The notes: generated from the sequence alone by a model not told the origin. Shown: positions 26,808-35,265, numbered from the stretch's first letter. The stretch is 54,465 nucleotides of DNA from Bacteroides sp. CAG:927 (GCA_000431155.1 HF985646.1:20720-75184), one strand, 5' to 3'. Translations and numbers: made by a program.

Positions 26808-27524
26808 ATGCTTTACCTCTATAGAATATATCAGTGTGTGATTATGCTGCCGCTTCTGCTGGTGGCTACAGTGATTACGGCCTTGATTGCCATAATCGGT
26901 TCTATGATAGGTGCCGGACGATGGTGCGGTTACTGGCCCGAAGTGGTGTGGGCGAGACTGTGGTGCGTGCTCGCTTTTGTGCGTGTCAGGGTGCGCGGAA
27001 AACACAACATTTCTCCCTCCACATCCTATGTGTTTGTGGCCAACCATCAGAGCGCTTATGATATATTCTCTATCTACGGGTACCTCGGACACTCGTTCCG
27101 GTGGATGATGAAGCAGGAGCTGCGAAAAATCCCCCTTGTGGGTCTCGCTTGCGAAAAATCCGGCCAGATCTATGTTGACAGGTCGTCGCCTGCAGCCATC
27201 CGCCATACCATGGAGCGCGCCGAGAAGCTTCTTCGGGGCGGCATGAGCATTGTGGTGTTTCCCGAAGGCGCACGCACATGGACCGGCGAGATGCGCTCCT
27301 TCAAGCGCGGTGCCTTTGCTCTTGCCACGGAATTCAACCTCCCGGTGGTGCCCCTGACCATTGACGGTGCCTTTTCTGTCATGCCGCGCATTGCCCGTTT
27401 GCCGCACTGGGGCACAATCACCCTCACCATTCACGAGCCTATCCTGCCGCCGGCCGGGGGCTACGACCTGCAGCTCCTCATGCAGCAGAGCCGCGATGTC
27501 ATAGCGTCAGCCCTCCCACATTAA
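26808..27524 (+). CDS. plsC: 1-acyl-sn-glycerol-3-phosphate acyltransferase
   Basis: The product has 238 residues. An N-terminal hydrophobic helix (MLPLLLVATVITALIAIIGS, about 13-32) anchors it to the inner membrane. The acyltransferase motifs follow: NHQSAYD (HX4D, about 79-85) and FPEGART (about 148-154) with FKRGAFALA beyond. It makes phosphatidic acid from lysophosphatidic acid. A likely -7 element TACTTTTG at 26793-26800 ends only eight bases before this ATG, so the mRNA would have almost no leader. The next ATG is at 26844, but it would delete residues (YRIYQ) that I recall as conserved at this position in relatives. I therefore kept 26808. It is divergent from guaB. Confidence 0.9.
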   Translation: MLYLYRIYQCVIMLPLLLVATVITALIAIIGSMIGAGRWCGYWPEVVWARLWCVLAFVRVRVRGKHNISPSTSYVFVANHQSAYDIFSIYGYLGHSFRWMMKQELRKIPLVGLACEKSGQIYVDRSSPAAIRHTMERAEKLLRGGMSIVVFPEGARTWTGEMRSFKRGAFALATEFNLPVVPLTIDGAFSVMPRIARLPHWGTITLTIHEPILPPAGGYDLQLLMQQSRDVIASALPH

Positions 27525-27574
27525 TTTATTGCCATTAAACCAATCTGTGGCTCAGTTTGTTGTATATGTGATGC

Positions 27575-27626
27575 GACAAATTGTCAGTCGCCGTGTCAGT
27601 TTTTGCTGTTTGGCACGAATTGTGCA
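27575..27626 (+). promoter_or_regulatory. Possible sigma-54 (-24/-12) promoter of groES-groEL with upstream palindrome
   Basis: TGGCACGAATTGTGCA (27611-27626) carries GG and GC with the exact 10-base gap of sigma-54 promoters and differs from the consensus TGGCACG-N4-TTGCW at one position. It would start transcription near 27637, about 40 bases before groES. Upstream lies the palindrome GACAAATTGTC (27575-27585). A weaker housekeeping alternative is ATTG, 20 bases, then TCAGTTTG (27552-27559). No CIRCE element is present. Confidence 0.5.
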
Positions 27627-27676
27627 TGTTGTGTTATTGCGAACTTAATAATATAACCAAATAAAAGTAATCAATT

Positions 27677-27952
27677 ATGAATATCAAACCACTTGCCGAC
27701 CGTGTGCTCATTGCTCCGTGTCCTGCCGAGGAAGTTACAATGGCCGGTATCATTATTCCGGATTCCGCTAAAGAAAAACCTCTCAAAGGCCGCGTGCTTG
27801 CCGCCGGTAATGGCACTAAGGATGAAGAAATGATTGTGAAAACTGACGATACTGTGCTTTACGGCAAATACGCCGGCACTGAAATCGAACTTGACGGCGA
27901 GAAATATCTCATCATGCGTCAAAGCGACATTCTGGCTATTATTGAAGACTAA
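27677..27952 (+). CDS. groES: Co-chaperonin GroES
   Basis: The product has 91 residues, slightly short of the usual 94-97. It begins MNIKPLADRVLIAP and contains the mobile loop (PAEEVTMAGIIIPDSAKEKP) and the beta-barrel sequence KGRVLAAGNG. It ends IMRQSDILAIIED. GroES caps the GroEL ring during ATP-driven folding of cytosolic proteins. groEL follows after 26 bases, so the two are co-transcribed. Confidence 0.97.
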   Translation: MNIKPLADRVLIAPCPAEEVTMAGIIIPDSAKEKPLKGRVLAAGNGTKDEEMIVKTDDTVLYGKYAGTEIELDGEKYLIMRQSDILAIIED

Positions 27953-27978
27953 TACATTTTGAAATTTACAGCATAACC

Positions 27979-29616
27979 ATGGCTAAAGAAATAAAATTTG
28001 AAATCAAGGCTCGCGAAGAGCTTAAAAAAGGCGTTGACGCTTTGGCCGATGCCGTTAAGGTGACTCTTGGTCCTAAGGGTCGCAATGTGATTATTGAAAA
28101 GAAATTCGGTGCTCCCCACATCACCAAGGATGGCGTGAGCGTGGCTCGCGAAGTGGAGCTTGAGGACGCTTTCCAGAACATGGGCGCACAGCTCGTCAAG
28201 GAAGTGGCTTCAAAAACCGGCGACGATGCCGGCGACGGCACAACAACCGCCACTGTTCTTGCCCAGTCCATCATCAACGTGGGCCTGAAGAATGTGGCTG
28301 CCGGTGCTAACCCCATGGACATCAAGCGCGGTATCGACAAGGCTGTAACCGCTGTCGTTGAAAATATCCGCTCTATGGCCGAAGAGGTGGGCGACGATTT
28401 CAAGAAAATTGAGGATGTGGCTCGCGTTTCTGCCAACAATGACGAGAATATTGGCCGTCTCATTGCCGAGGCAATGAAGAAAGTGAAGAAAGAAGGCGTC
28501 ATCACAGTTGATGAGGCCAAAGGCACCGAAACCACCGTTGACATTGTGGAAGGTATGCAGTTTGACCGTGGCTTCATCTCACCCTACTTCATCACCAACT
28601 CCGAAAAGATGGAGGCTGTGCTTGATTCTCCCTACCTCCTTCTCTACGACAAGAAAATCTCCAACCTCAAGGACATCCTTCCCATATTGGAAGCCACTGC
28701 CCAGAGCGGTCGCCCCTTGCTGATTATCTCTGAGGATGTTGATCAGCAGGCTCTCGCCACTCTCGTGCTCAACTCCCTGCGCGGTTCTTTGAAAATCTGC
28801 GCTGTCAAGGCTCCCGGTTTCGGCGACCGCCGCAAAGAGATGCTTGAGGATATCGCCATCCTTACCGGCGGTGTCGTTATCAGCGAGGAAAAGGGCATGA
28901 AGCTTGAATCTGCAACTCTTGACTATCTTGGCCGTGCTGACAAAATCACTGTCAACAAGGAAAACACAACCATTGTAAACGGTGCCGGCAGCAAGGAAGC
29001 TATTGCCAACCGCGTGGCTCAGATTCGTGCTCAGATCGAGCAGACCACTTCCGATTACGATCGCGAAAAACTTCAGGAGCGTCTTGCAAAGCTCGCCGGC
29101 GGCGTAGCTGTGCTTCACATCGGTGCTCCCAGCGAAGTGGAGATGAAAGAAAAGAAGGATCGCGTTGACGATGCCCTCTCTGCCACTCGTGCTGCCATTG
29201 CCGAAGGTATTGTTCCCGGCGGCGGCGTTGCCTACATCCGCTGCGTGGAGAAGCTTGATTCTCTCAAGGGCGACAACGATGATGAAACCACCGGTATCCT
29301 CATTGTTAAGCGTGCCATCGAGGAACCTCTTCGTCAGATTGTGGCAAATGCCGGTGTTGAAGGTGCCGTTGTGGTGCAGAAAGTCAAGGAAGGTAAAGGC
29401 GATTTCGGCTACAACGCCCGCACCGATACCTATGAGAACCTCCTTGCCTCAGGTGTCATCGACCCTGCTAAGGTAACTCGCGTGGCTCTGGAAAATGCCG
29501 CTTCTATCGCCGGTATGTTCCTCACCACAGAATGCGTCATCGCCGAGAAGAAGGAAGAAAATCCTGCTCCCGCAATGCCCGCTCCAGGCATGGGTGGCAT
29601 GGGCGGCATGATGTAA
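27979..29616 (+). CDS. groEL: Chaperonin GroEL
   Basis: The product has 545 residues, the standard length. The ATP-binding signature DGTTTATVLAQSII (near residue 87) and the equatorial, intermediate and apical domains all match. The chaperonin family signature near residue 405 is present as AAIAEGIVPGGG. The tail ends in GMGGMGGMM. GroEL forms a 14-mer that folds many cytosolic proteins with GroES. Codon use is strongly biased to C-ending codons compared with neighbours, which fits very high expression. Confidence 0.98.
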   Translation: MAKEIKFEIKAREELKKGVDALADAVKVTLGPKGRNVIIEKKFGAPHITKDGVSVAREVELEDAFQNMGAQLVKEVASKTGDDAGDGTTTATVLAQSIINVGLKNVAAGANPMDIKRGIDKAVTAVVENIRSMAEEVGDDFKKIEDVARVSANNDENIGRLIAEAMKKVKKEGVITVDEAKGTETTVDIVEGMQFDRGFISPYFITNSEKMEAVLDSPYLLLYDKKISNLKDILPILEATAQSGRPLLIISEDVDQQALATLVLNSLRGSLKICAVKAPGFGDRRKEMLEDIAILTGGVVISEEKGMKLESATLDYLGRADKITVNKENTTIVNGAGSKEAIANRVAQIRAQIEQTTSDYDREKLQERLAKLAGGVAVLHIGAPSEVEMKEKKDRVDDALSATRAAIAEGIVPGGGVAYIRCVEKLDSLKGDNDDETTGILIVKRAIEEPLRQIVANAGVEGAVVVQKVKEGKGDFGYNARTDTYENLLASGVIDPAKVTRVALENAASIAGMFLTTECVIAEKKEENPAPAMPAPGMGGMGGMM

Positions 29617-29646
29617 GCTCGTAAGTTTCCTTAATTTAATATATCG

Positions 29647-29678
29647 GGCCTTGCTTCACATAAGCAGGGCCTTTTTTT
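29647..29678 (+). terminator. Rho-independent terminator of groES-groEL
   Basis: A 10-bp stem with one G-U pair (GGCCTTGCTT at 29647-29656 against AAGCAGGGCC at 29662-29671) is followed by seven T residues. Confidence 0.85.
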
Positions 29679-29699
29679 GTGCTGTTTTTTGGCTCTTGT

Positions 29700-29731
29700 T
29701 TTGCATAATTGACGCAAAGCCATTATCTTTG
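29700..29731 (+). promoter_or_regulatory. Promoter of tRNA-Gly
   Basis: TTTG (29700-29703), exactly 20 bases, and TATCTTTG (29724-29731) match both promoter elements perfectly. Transcription should begin about 5 bases before the mature tRNA. Confidence 0.7.
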
Positions 29732-29741
29732 CAGCACATTT

Positions 29742-29814
29742 GCGGCAGTAGCTCAGTTGGTAGAGCATCAGCTTCCCAAGCTGAGGGTCGCGAGTTCGAG
29801 CCTCGTTTGCCGCT
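29742..29814 (+). tRNA. tRNA-Gly (anticodon CCC)
   Basis: All four arms fold. The acceptor is GCGGCAG with TTGCCGC and discriminator T. The D arm is GCTC/GAGC, the anticodon stem TCAGC/GCTGA with loop TTCCCAA, and the T arm GCGAG/CTCGT with loop TTCGAGC. The anticodon CCC reads GGG glycine codons. CCA is not encoded. The gene ends seven bases before the stop of purN on the other strand. No terminator is seen, so transcript ends probably overlap the antisense of purN. Confidence 0.96.
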
Positions 29815-29820
29815 CTGATA

Positions 29821-30429
29821 TCAAGTCGTTGGGAATGACAAGTTCAGCAAGTCGTTTTCAGCGACTTTTTCTATCACCATAGGGAAATACTTGCGCTCAA
29901 GTTCATGGATTTTCTTCTCCACCGAGTCCGGAGTGTCGGTGTCAAGCACTTCGGTTGTGGCCTGAAATAGTATCTCCCCCTTGTCATATTCATTGCTCAC
30001 CATGTGTACGGTGATTCCCGTAACCCGTTCGCCGGCTTCCACCACAGCCTTGTGCACATGTCTGCCGTACATCCCTTTGCCTCCGAACTTTGGCAGCAGT
30101 GAGGGGTGGATGTTGATAATGCGGCCTGCATACCGCTCTGTGAGAAACTCCGGTACCATCAGCAGAAATCCCGCCAGCACTATCAGCTCTGTCTTGTACT
30201 CCGCCAGCAAAGGCTCCATAATGTCGGGATTGTTTATCTCCGTGCGTCCGAGCACCATCACCGGCACTCCCAGATTGTCGGCCTTTCCTATCACTCCGGC
30301 ATCTGCGCGGTTGCACACCACAAGCGCCACCTTTATATCCGTATCATGGACCGGATAGTTGAAGTGGCGTATTATGTTTTCGGCATTGGAGCCGTTGCCC
30401 GATGCAAAGATGGCTATGTGGCGTGTCAT
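29821..30429 (-). CDS. purN: Phosphoribosylglycinamide formyltransferase
   Basis: The product has 202 residues. The N-terminus IAIFASGNGSNAENIIRHF is the phosphate-binding start of GAR transformylases. The active-site region contains Asn and His in GRIINIHPSLLPKFGGKGMY (about 100-120). The later Asp is probably in VSNEYDKGEIL, in place of the usual VxxxxDxGxII. It transfers a formyl group from 10-formyl-THF to GAR in purine synthesis. It starts 15 bases after the alkaline phosphatase stop with no terminator, so the two are probably read together. Converging tRNA-Gly leaves only seven bases between them. Confidence 0.95.
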   Translation of the reverse strand: MTRHIAIFASGNGSNAENIIRHFNYPVHDTDIKVALVVCNRADAGVIGKADNLGVPVMVLGRTEINNPDIMEPLLAEYKTELIVLAGFLLMVPEFLTERYAGRIINIHPSLLPKFGGKGMYGRHVHKAVVEAGERVTGITVHMVSNEYDKGEILFQATTEVLDTDTPDSVEKKIHELERKYFPMVIEKVAENDLLNLSFPTT

Positions 30430-30444
30430 GAACCCCGGTAATGG

Positions 30445-31827
30445 TTATTTGTTTATTAGGTCAAGAAGCATCGGCGCAATCTGCGTATTGTCCAGAAACG
30501 CTCCGAACATTTCCATCCCGTTTCCGATGGCAAACACTGGCACCGGGTTCCCGGAATGGCCGCCGGTGGTCCACCCGAACCCCTGATTGGTGTTGAGCAC
30601 GCGATATATCTCCGATGCCAAGGCTGAGTACGATGCATACAGCGTTTTTTCATTCGCCTGTTCCGTATTGCCGCTCATCGCCCGGTCATATAGGGCCTTG
30701 AGTTCTGCCTCCTGTTTCTCGCTCACCGGCACATGGCTCCACAGCCCCGTACATTCGGCTGTGAACCGCTTCACATCCTCCCACGACGGAGTGCCGTTTT
30801 TGAGAAATTCAGCTCCCTTGCGCGAGAACATGTCCTTGCTCATACGCTGATAGGGGATATATTCGGTGTGCGAGGTGTAGCCTACTGTGCCGTTTCCTAT
30901 TGACAGGCCGCCGGTTTCATGGTCGGCGGTGACTATGATAACGGTTTCGTCGGGATGCTGGAGATAGAAGTCATACGCTTTGGCAAGTGCTTGGTCAAAA
31001 TTTACCACCTCCACAGCCACTGTGCCCCCGTCGTTGCCGTGACCCACATGGTCAATGTTGCCGCCTTCCACCATCATGAAAAACTTGTCGGGCGACACCT
31101 TGTTCATGTGTTCTATCGCGGTTTCGGTCATATCGGGAAGCGTCAGCGTACCCGGTATGGAGTCAATGGTGAATCCCACATTGCTGCTGTTGAACGGGTC
31201 GGCACTGTGCAGAAACACCCTGCGCGACTTTGATGCCTTTACATCGTCTATGGTTGTCACCACATCCACTCCCCTTGAGGATATGTATGCCATCAGGTCT
31301 GTAGGCTCATTCTTTTTGTCGGTGGCTCCGCGCCATGTTGAGCCGGCCATGAACTCATACCCGCAGTCGGCTGCCTGCCGTCCTATCTCATAATACATTC
31401 CTCGGTTGGGCACATGGGCATAGAATGCACCCGGTGTGGCGTCGTCAGGAGCCACGGTGGTCACAAGAGCCACGCCCCACCCGTTGTCATGCAGAATTTT
31501 TGCCATTGAGGTCACGGCCACCGAATCGGCGTTTAGGCCAAGCACTCCGTTGTTGGTCTTGTGTCCTGTGGCAAGGGCTGTGCCGGCCGCTGCCGAGTCG
31601 GTCACGGTAGATGAGGCCGAGTAGGTTGTGAGTATCCCGGCATAAGGGAAACGCATCATCTGCAGGGCACTGTCGTTGCCAAGGGCTACGCGGTTGTATG
31701 TGTGTGCGGCCATTATCTGGCCCATACCCATGCCGTCGCCTATGAAATAGAACACATATTTGGGACCTGCCCACACTGTGGATGCCGCTGCAAGGCACAA
31801 AGAGACTATTATGTTACGGATTTTCAT
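30445..31827 (-). CDS. Alkaline phosphatase (PhoA family), periplasmic
   Basis: The product has 460 residues with a signal peptide (MKIRNIIVSLCLAAASTVWA). The metal-binding Asp31 lies in FIGDGMGMGQ. The nucleophile is Ser78 in TVTDSAAAGTALATGHK, and the other metal ligands are in GGNIDHVGHGNDGG and VTADHETGG. This is PhoA-type (Ser nucleophile) rather than PafA-type (Thr). It releases phosphate from monoesters in the periplasm. A probable -7 element TAACTTCG lies at 31847-31854 (minus). The pairing with purN is odd functionally, although both touch phosphate or purine supply. Confidence 0.93.
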   Translation of the reverse strand: MKIRNIIVSLCLAAASTVWAGPKYVFYFIGDGMGMGQIMAAHTYNRVALGNDSALQMMRFPYAGILTTYSASSTVTDSAAAGTALATGHKTNNGVLGLNADSVAVTSMAKILHDNGWGVALVTTVAPDDATPGAFYAHVPNRGMYYEIGRQAADCGYEFMAGSTWRGATDKKNEPTDLMAYISSRGVDVVTTIDDVKASKSRRVFLHSADPFNSSNVGFTIDSIPGTLTLPDMTETAIEHMNKVSPDKFFMMVEGGNIDHVGHGNDGGTVAVEVVNFDQALAKAYDFYLQHPDETVIIVTADHETGGLSIGNGTVGYTSHTEYIPYQRMSKDMFSRKGAEFLKNGTPSWEDVKRFTAECTGLWSHVPVSEKQEAELKALYDRAMSGNTEQANEKTLYASYSALASEIYRVLNTNQGFGWTTGGHSGNPVPVFAIGNGMEMFGAFLDNTQIAPMLLDLINK

Positions 31828-31963
31828 GATGGTTGATTATTTCTTGCGAAGTTAGTCATTTGGCGGTTAATATGCAACAACCAAACATTTATCCCCCTTG
31901 ACATGTTACATTAGTACACTGTCGGAACCACTGATTCGGGCAGTAGCTTTCAACTATACAATT

Positions 31964-32710
31964 ATGAGAAAGACGCTGTGGATTGCCCTGTTTTCGGTTT
32001 GCGTGTTGGCTGCCAATGCGCAGACAGGGGTCTATCGCTATAATGTGATGTATTCATTTGGCTTTATCCATAAGGAGGTGGGACACGCTGTCGTGAGCAT
32101 CGCCACCAATGGCAGCGATTTTACTGGTGTGCTTAATGGCAAGAGCATTAACTGGGGCGGACGCATCTACACTGTGCGCGACACTCTCCGGGCTGTCATG
32201 CACTGCACTCCTTACACCCCTCCTGTGGGCATAACCGAAAATGTGCGCTTTCAGATCGGATGGTATGCCAAGCCGTTGGCTGCTGAGCTTAAAAATGAAT
32301 CGTTTGTGTTCTCCAACCCCGACTATTACCGCAACACTCACGGACAAGGGCGGCTTGATGCGTCCCGCGAAACAATGGAAGCTGTTGAAATTTCAGGCGA
32401 CATGCTGGCTCTGTTTTACTTTTTCTGGCACATGGATTTCTCGGCTCTGCATCCCGATCAGGTCTGTGAGGTGCCTGTGGTAAGACCCGACGGCAATGTG
32501 CAGCGGTTGTCGCTCACTTATCTCGGCACCGGCGATTATTCGTCCGATGGTGTCTTTGTTCCCACCTACCGCGTGCGGTTTGACTATTACCTTGACGGCA
32601 AGCCCTCCGGCTATCCCGTTACATGCGCCATAGAGCGGTCCTCGCGTGTGCCTGTGGAATTTTCTGCCGCCCTCAAAATCGGCCATTTCAAGATGGTGCG
32701 ACGGTTTTAG
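31964..32710 (+). CDS. DUF3108-like secreted protein
   Basis: The product has 248 residues from ATG at 31964, with a signal peptide (MRKTLWIALFSVCVLAANAQ). The mature chain is all-beta in appearance and fits my memory of the DUF3108 layout. It opens VYRYNVMYSFGFIHKEVGHA, has paired aromatic strands (VRFQIGWYA, YYFFWHMDFS-like segments), and ends in VPVEFSAALKIGHFKMV. The family is periplasmic and of unknown function. A longer frame back to 31898 lacks a signal peptide and is unlikely. The stop TAG overlaps the stop of the converging MscS gene by two bases. Confidence 0.7.
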   Translation: MRKTLWIALFSVCVLAANAQTGVYRYNVMYSFGFIHKEVGHAVVSIATNGSDFTGVLNGKSINWGGRIYTVRDTLRAVMHCTPYTPPVGITENVRFQIGWYAKPLAAELKNESFVFSNPDYYRNTHGQGRLDASRETMEAVEISGDMLALFYFFWHMDFSALHPDQVCEVPVVRPDGNVQRLSLTYLGTGDYSSDGVFVPTYRVRFDYYLDGKPSGYPVTCAIERSSRVPVEFSAALKIGHFKMVRRF

Positions 32711-33894
32711 AGTCGGTCCTTGATGTCTGTGCCCGACGGCGACTGGAACATCGTGATTCCAAACTCCCGCGTCAAGGCATACACATGGTCCATGATGTCG
32801 CTCTGAACACGCTCAAAATCTTTCCATCCCGTACTGTGGGTAAAGAAATACAGCTGCAGCGGAAGTCCTGTGGCTGTGGGTGCCATCTGGCGCACCATGG
32901 TAAGCATCTTGTGGTTCACGCGGTTGTCATGGGTCAGAAAATGTTCCAGCGAGTAGCGCAGCAACTGCACATTGATGCCTGATGCTATCTTTTCCTCCGA
33001 AATCCCTTCCAGTCGTCCGTGCTCTTTTAGCTCCGCTATCTCCTGTGGCGATAGAAACCGCACACTGTTCACATCTATAAGTATATTCCGCTCCACGCGC
33101 CGTCCTCCAAGGTCACGCATGGCCTGATAGTTGCGAAACGAGTCGCTTATCAATGAATATGGCGGTATGGTGGATATGGAATTGTCCCAGTTGCGCACTT
33201 TCACTGTGGTGAGGCTCACATCCTCCACTTCGCCGTCTATACCGTGGGTGCTCGCCACTATCCAGTCGCCCCTGCGCAGCATGTTGTTGGCCGTGAGCTG
33301 CACCGATGCCACCAGACCCATTATCGTGTCCTTGAACACCAGCATCAGCACCGCCGCACTTGCGCCTATGGCCGTGAGTATGGCCGTGGGGCTTTTGCCC
33401 ACAAGTATTGAGGCTCCTACCACCACTCCTACTCCTATCAGCACCAGCTTTATCATCTGAAATACTCCCTTGACCGCATACCGGCGCAGTTTTCCCCGGT
33501 GATACAGTGCCGTGTATATGTTGCCTGTCAGCACCACCAGCAGGTGCACTATTGCCCAAAGTATATAGAATGTAGTGAAAATCTTTGCCCAATGCTGTGT
33601 CACAGGACTTTCCACAAACAGGGTGGGCAGCATATGATTTACGGCGATTGCCGGTGCCAACTGTGCAACGGCTCTCATCAGGCGGTATGTTATCAGGTCG
33701 TCGTCCCACGTGGTGGGCGTTTTCTCCACCAATATCTCCACAAAATAAAGCACTCCCTTTGCCACATAATATACGCCTATGGCTACAAGGGCTATCACAA
33801 GCATAAGCAGTATGTCCATTACCACGTCTCCCGAGGTCATGGACAGGTTCGTCTCAAGGAAGTGGCGTGCCGTAGAGAGTATTTTGGTAATCAT
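32707..33894 (-). CDS. Mechanosensitive ion channel of the MscS family (YbdG-like)
   Basis: The product has 395 residues. Several membrane helices fill the first 200 residues (VVMDILLMLVIALVAIGVYY, LVLIGVGVVVGASILVGKS). The pore helix is ILTAIGASAAVLMLVFKDTI, followed by the beta domain with the family sequence NNMLRRGDWIVASTHGIDGE and VEDVSLTTVKVRNWDNSIST. The cytoplasmic vestibule follows. This arrangement, with a larger membrane part than MscS, resembles E. coli YbdG. It opens under membrane tension to release osmolytes. It is divergent from the CobW-type gene. A -7 element TATTTTTG at 33914-33921 (minus) implies a short leader. Confidence 0.9.
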   Translation of the reverse strand: MITKILSTARHFLETNLSMTSGDVVMDILLMLVIALVAIGVYYVAKGVLYFVEILVEKTPTTWDDDLITYRLMRAVAQLAPAIAVNHMLPTLFVESPVTQHWAKIFTTFYILWAIVHLLVVLTGNIYTALYHRGKLRRYAVKGVFQMIKLVLIGVGVVVGASILVGKSPTAILTAIGASAAVLMLVFKDTIMGLVASVQLTANNMLRRGDWIVASTHGIDGEVEDVSLTTVKVRNWDNSISTIPPYSLISDSFRNYQAMRDLGGRRVERNILIDVNSVRFLSPQEIAELKEHGRLEGISEEKIASGINVQLLRYSLEHFLTHDNRVNHKMLTMVRQMAPTATGLPLQLYFFTHSTGWKDFERVQSDIMDHVYALTREFGITMFQSPSGTDIKDRL

Positions 33895-33907
33895 GCGGTT
33901 CTTGTTT

Positions 33908-33941
33908 TTTGCGCAAAAATAGTAAAAAATGAGTAAGTTTG
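33908..33941 (+). promoter_or_regulatory. Promoter of the CobW-type gene, overlapping the divergent mscS promoter
   Basis: TTTG (33908-33911), 22 bases, and TAAGTTTG (33934-33941) form the plus-strand promoter. The mscS -7 (TATTTTTG on minus, 33914-33921) lies inside its spacer, so the two divergent promoters physically overlap. The plus promoter decides the start of the CobW gene: an ATG at 33929 is upstream of transcription, so the start is 33962. Confidence 0.55.
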
Positions 33942-33961
33942 CAGAAAATTATATCATTGTT

Positions 33962-35191
33962 ATGAATAACACTAACAATACTCCCGTACTCCTCCTCACC
34001 GGATACCTCGGCAGTGGCAAAACCACACTGCTCAACCGGATTCTCACCAATGAACGCGGCATACGCTTTGCAGTGATTGTCAACGATATCGGCGAAGTCA
34101 ACATTGATGCCTCTCTGATTCAGAAAGGCGGCGTAGTAGGGCAGGACAACAATAGCTCGGGCGACCTTGTGGCCCTCCAGAACGGATGTATATGCTGCAC
34201 ACTCAGAAATGATCTCATCGAGCAGATCAATGAGCTGCTGGCTTCCAGACATTTCGACTACATCGTTATTGAGGCATCCGGTATATGCGAACCCGAACCC
34301 ATTGCACAAACCATCTGCTCATGGCGCAATTTCGCCCCGGAGTTGAAGCGCAACGGCATTCCCGTGCTCGATTGCATCGTTACAGTGGTCGATGCCTTGC
34401 GCATGCAGAGCGAGTTTGCCTGCGGCGATGCCCTCACTGCCGACGGTGTGAGTGAAGACGATATAGAAAATCTCATTATTGAGCAGATTGAGTTCTGCAA
34501 TATCATCCTTCTCAACAAAATTGATGAGGTCACACCCGAGCAGGCTGTACGCATACGCACCATAATACGTGCCATTCAGCCCGCAGCCAAAATCATTGAG
34601 TGCAATTATTGCGATGTGCCGCTCACCGATATTCTTGGCACACATATGTTTGATTTTGAGCGTGTGGCCACCTCAGCCACTTGGGTTCGTAAAATTGAGG
34701 AGGCTCCCACCGCCGAGCAGGAAGCTGAGGCCCGCGAGCATCATCACGACCACGACCATCATGAGCATGAGCACCACCACCACGATCACGAGCACCACCA
34801 TCATCATGACGAGGGCGAGGCCGAGGAATACGGCATACAAACCTTTGTTTATTATCGCCGCAAGCCTTTTGACCTCAACAAGTTTGATTATTTCATAAGC
34901 CGTCAATGGCCCAAAAATGTGATTCGTGCCAAAGGGGTGCTGTATTTCAGGCACAATATGGATATGAGTTATCTTTTTGAGCAGGCCGGGGTGCAGAAAA
35001 AACTCACCGAGGCCGGTTATTGGTTTGCCACTGCCCCCGAGGACCAGCTCGTGCAGATGATGCGCACTGATCCCGCGCTTGCACGCGATTGGGACCCCGT
35101 CTATGGCGACCGTATGATAAAGCTCGTTTTCATCGGACAGCATCTTGACCGTGAGGCTCTCACACGCAGTCTTGACGATTGTCTCGCTTGA
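33962..35191 (+). CDS. CobW/COG0523 GTPase, probable zinc metallochaperone, with His-rich segment
   Basis: The product has 409 residues from ATG at 33962. The Walker A motif is GYLGSGKTT (14-22). The CxCC metal motif is NGCICCTLRNDL (Cys76, 78, 79), GTP base recognition is NKID (185-188), and IVIEASGICEP lies between. A segment at 260-282 carries 17 His among 23 residues, interspersed with Asp and Glu. The CobW C-terminal domain follows (FVYYRRKPFDLNKFDYFISR). COG0523 proteins of this shape deliver zinc or another metal to client proteins, often when metal is scarce. The His run suggests storage or buffering. I found no clear Zur box in the promoter. The terminator is at 35215-35265. Confidence 0.9.
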   Translation: MNNTNNTPVLLLTGYLGSGKTTLLNRILTNERGIRFAVIVNDIGEVNIDASLIQKGGVVGQDNNSSGDLVALQNGCICCTLRNDLIEQINELLASRHFDYIVIEASGICEPEPIAQTICSWRNFAPELKRNGIPVLDCIVTVVDALRMQSEFACGDALTADGVSEDDIENLIIEQIEFCNIILLNKIDEVTPEQAVRIRTIIRAIQPAAKIIECNYCDVPLTDILGTHMFDFERVATSATWVRKIEEAPTAEQEAEAREHHHDHDHHEHEHHHHDHEHHHHHDEGEAEEYGIQTFVYYRRKPFDLNKFDYFISRQWPKNVIRAKGVLYFRHNMDMSYLFEQAGVQKKLTEAGYWFATAPEDQLVQMMRTDPALARDWDPVYGDRMIKLVFIGQHLDREALTRSLDDCLA

Positions 35192-35214
35192 TTTCCTTTA
35201 CACACCAATCCCAT

Positions 35215-35265
35215 CATCACATCGGGTTTCCGTTATTTTAACGCTAACCCGATGTGATGTTTTTT
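35215..35265 (+). terminator. Rho-independent terminator of the CobW-type gene
   Basis: A perfect 14-bp stem (CATCACATCGGGTT at 35215-35228 against 35246-35259) is followed by six T residues. Confidence 0.88.

Noticed and set aside
27540..27676. CIRCE/HrcA operator before groES
   Set aside because: TTAGCACTC-N9-GAGTGCTAA or a near match is absent. Only the GACAAATTGTC palindrome and the GCAC/GTGC half-sites are present.
33929..33961. Earlier start for the CobW-type GTPase
   Set aside because: The -7 element TAAGTTTG at 33934-33941 lies inside this extension, so it would not be transcribed. The P-loop distance also fits the start at 33962.
34673..35143. Val/Met-rich frame on the minus strand opposite the His-rich region
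   Set aside because: It is the mirror of His codons (CAC/CAT read as GTG/ATG) and has no independent support.
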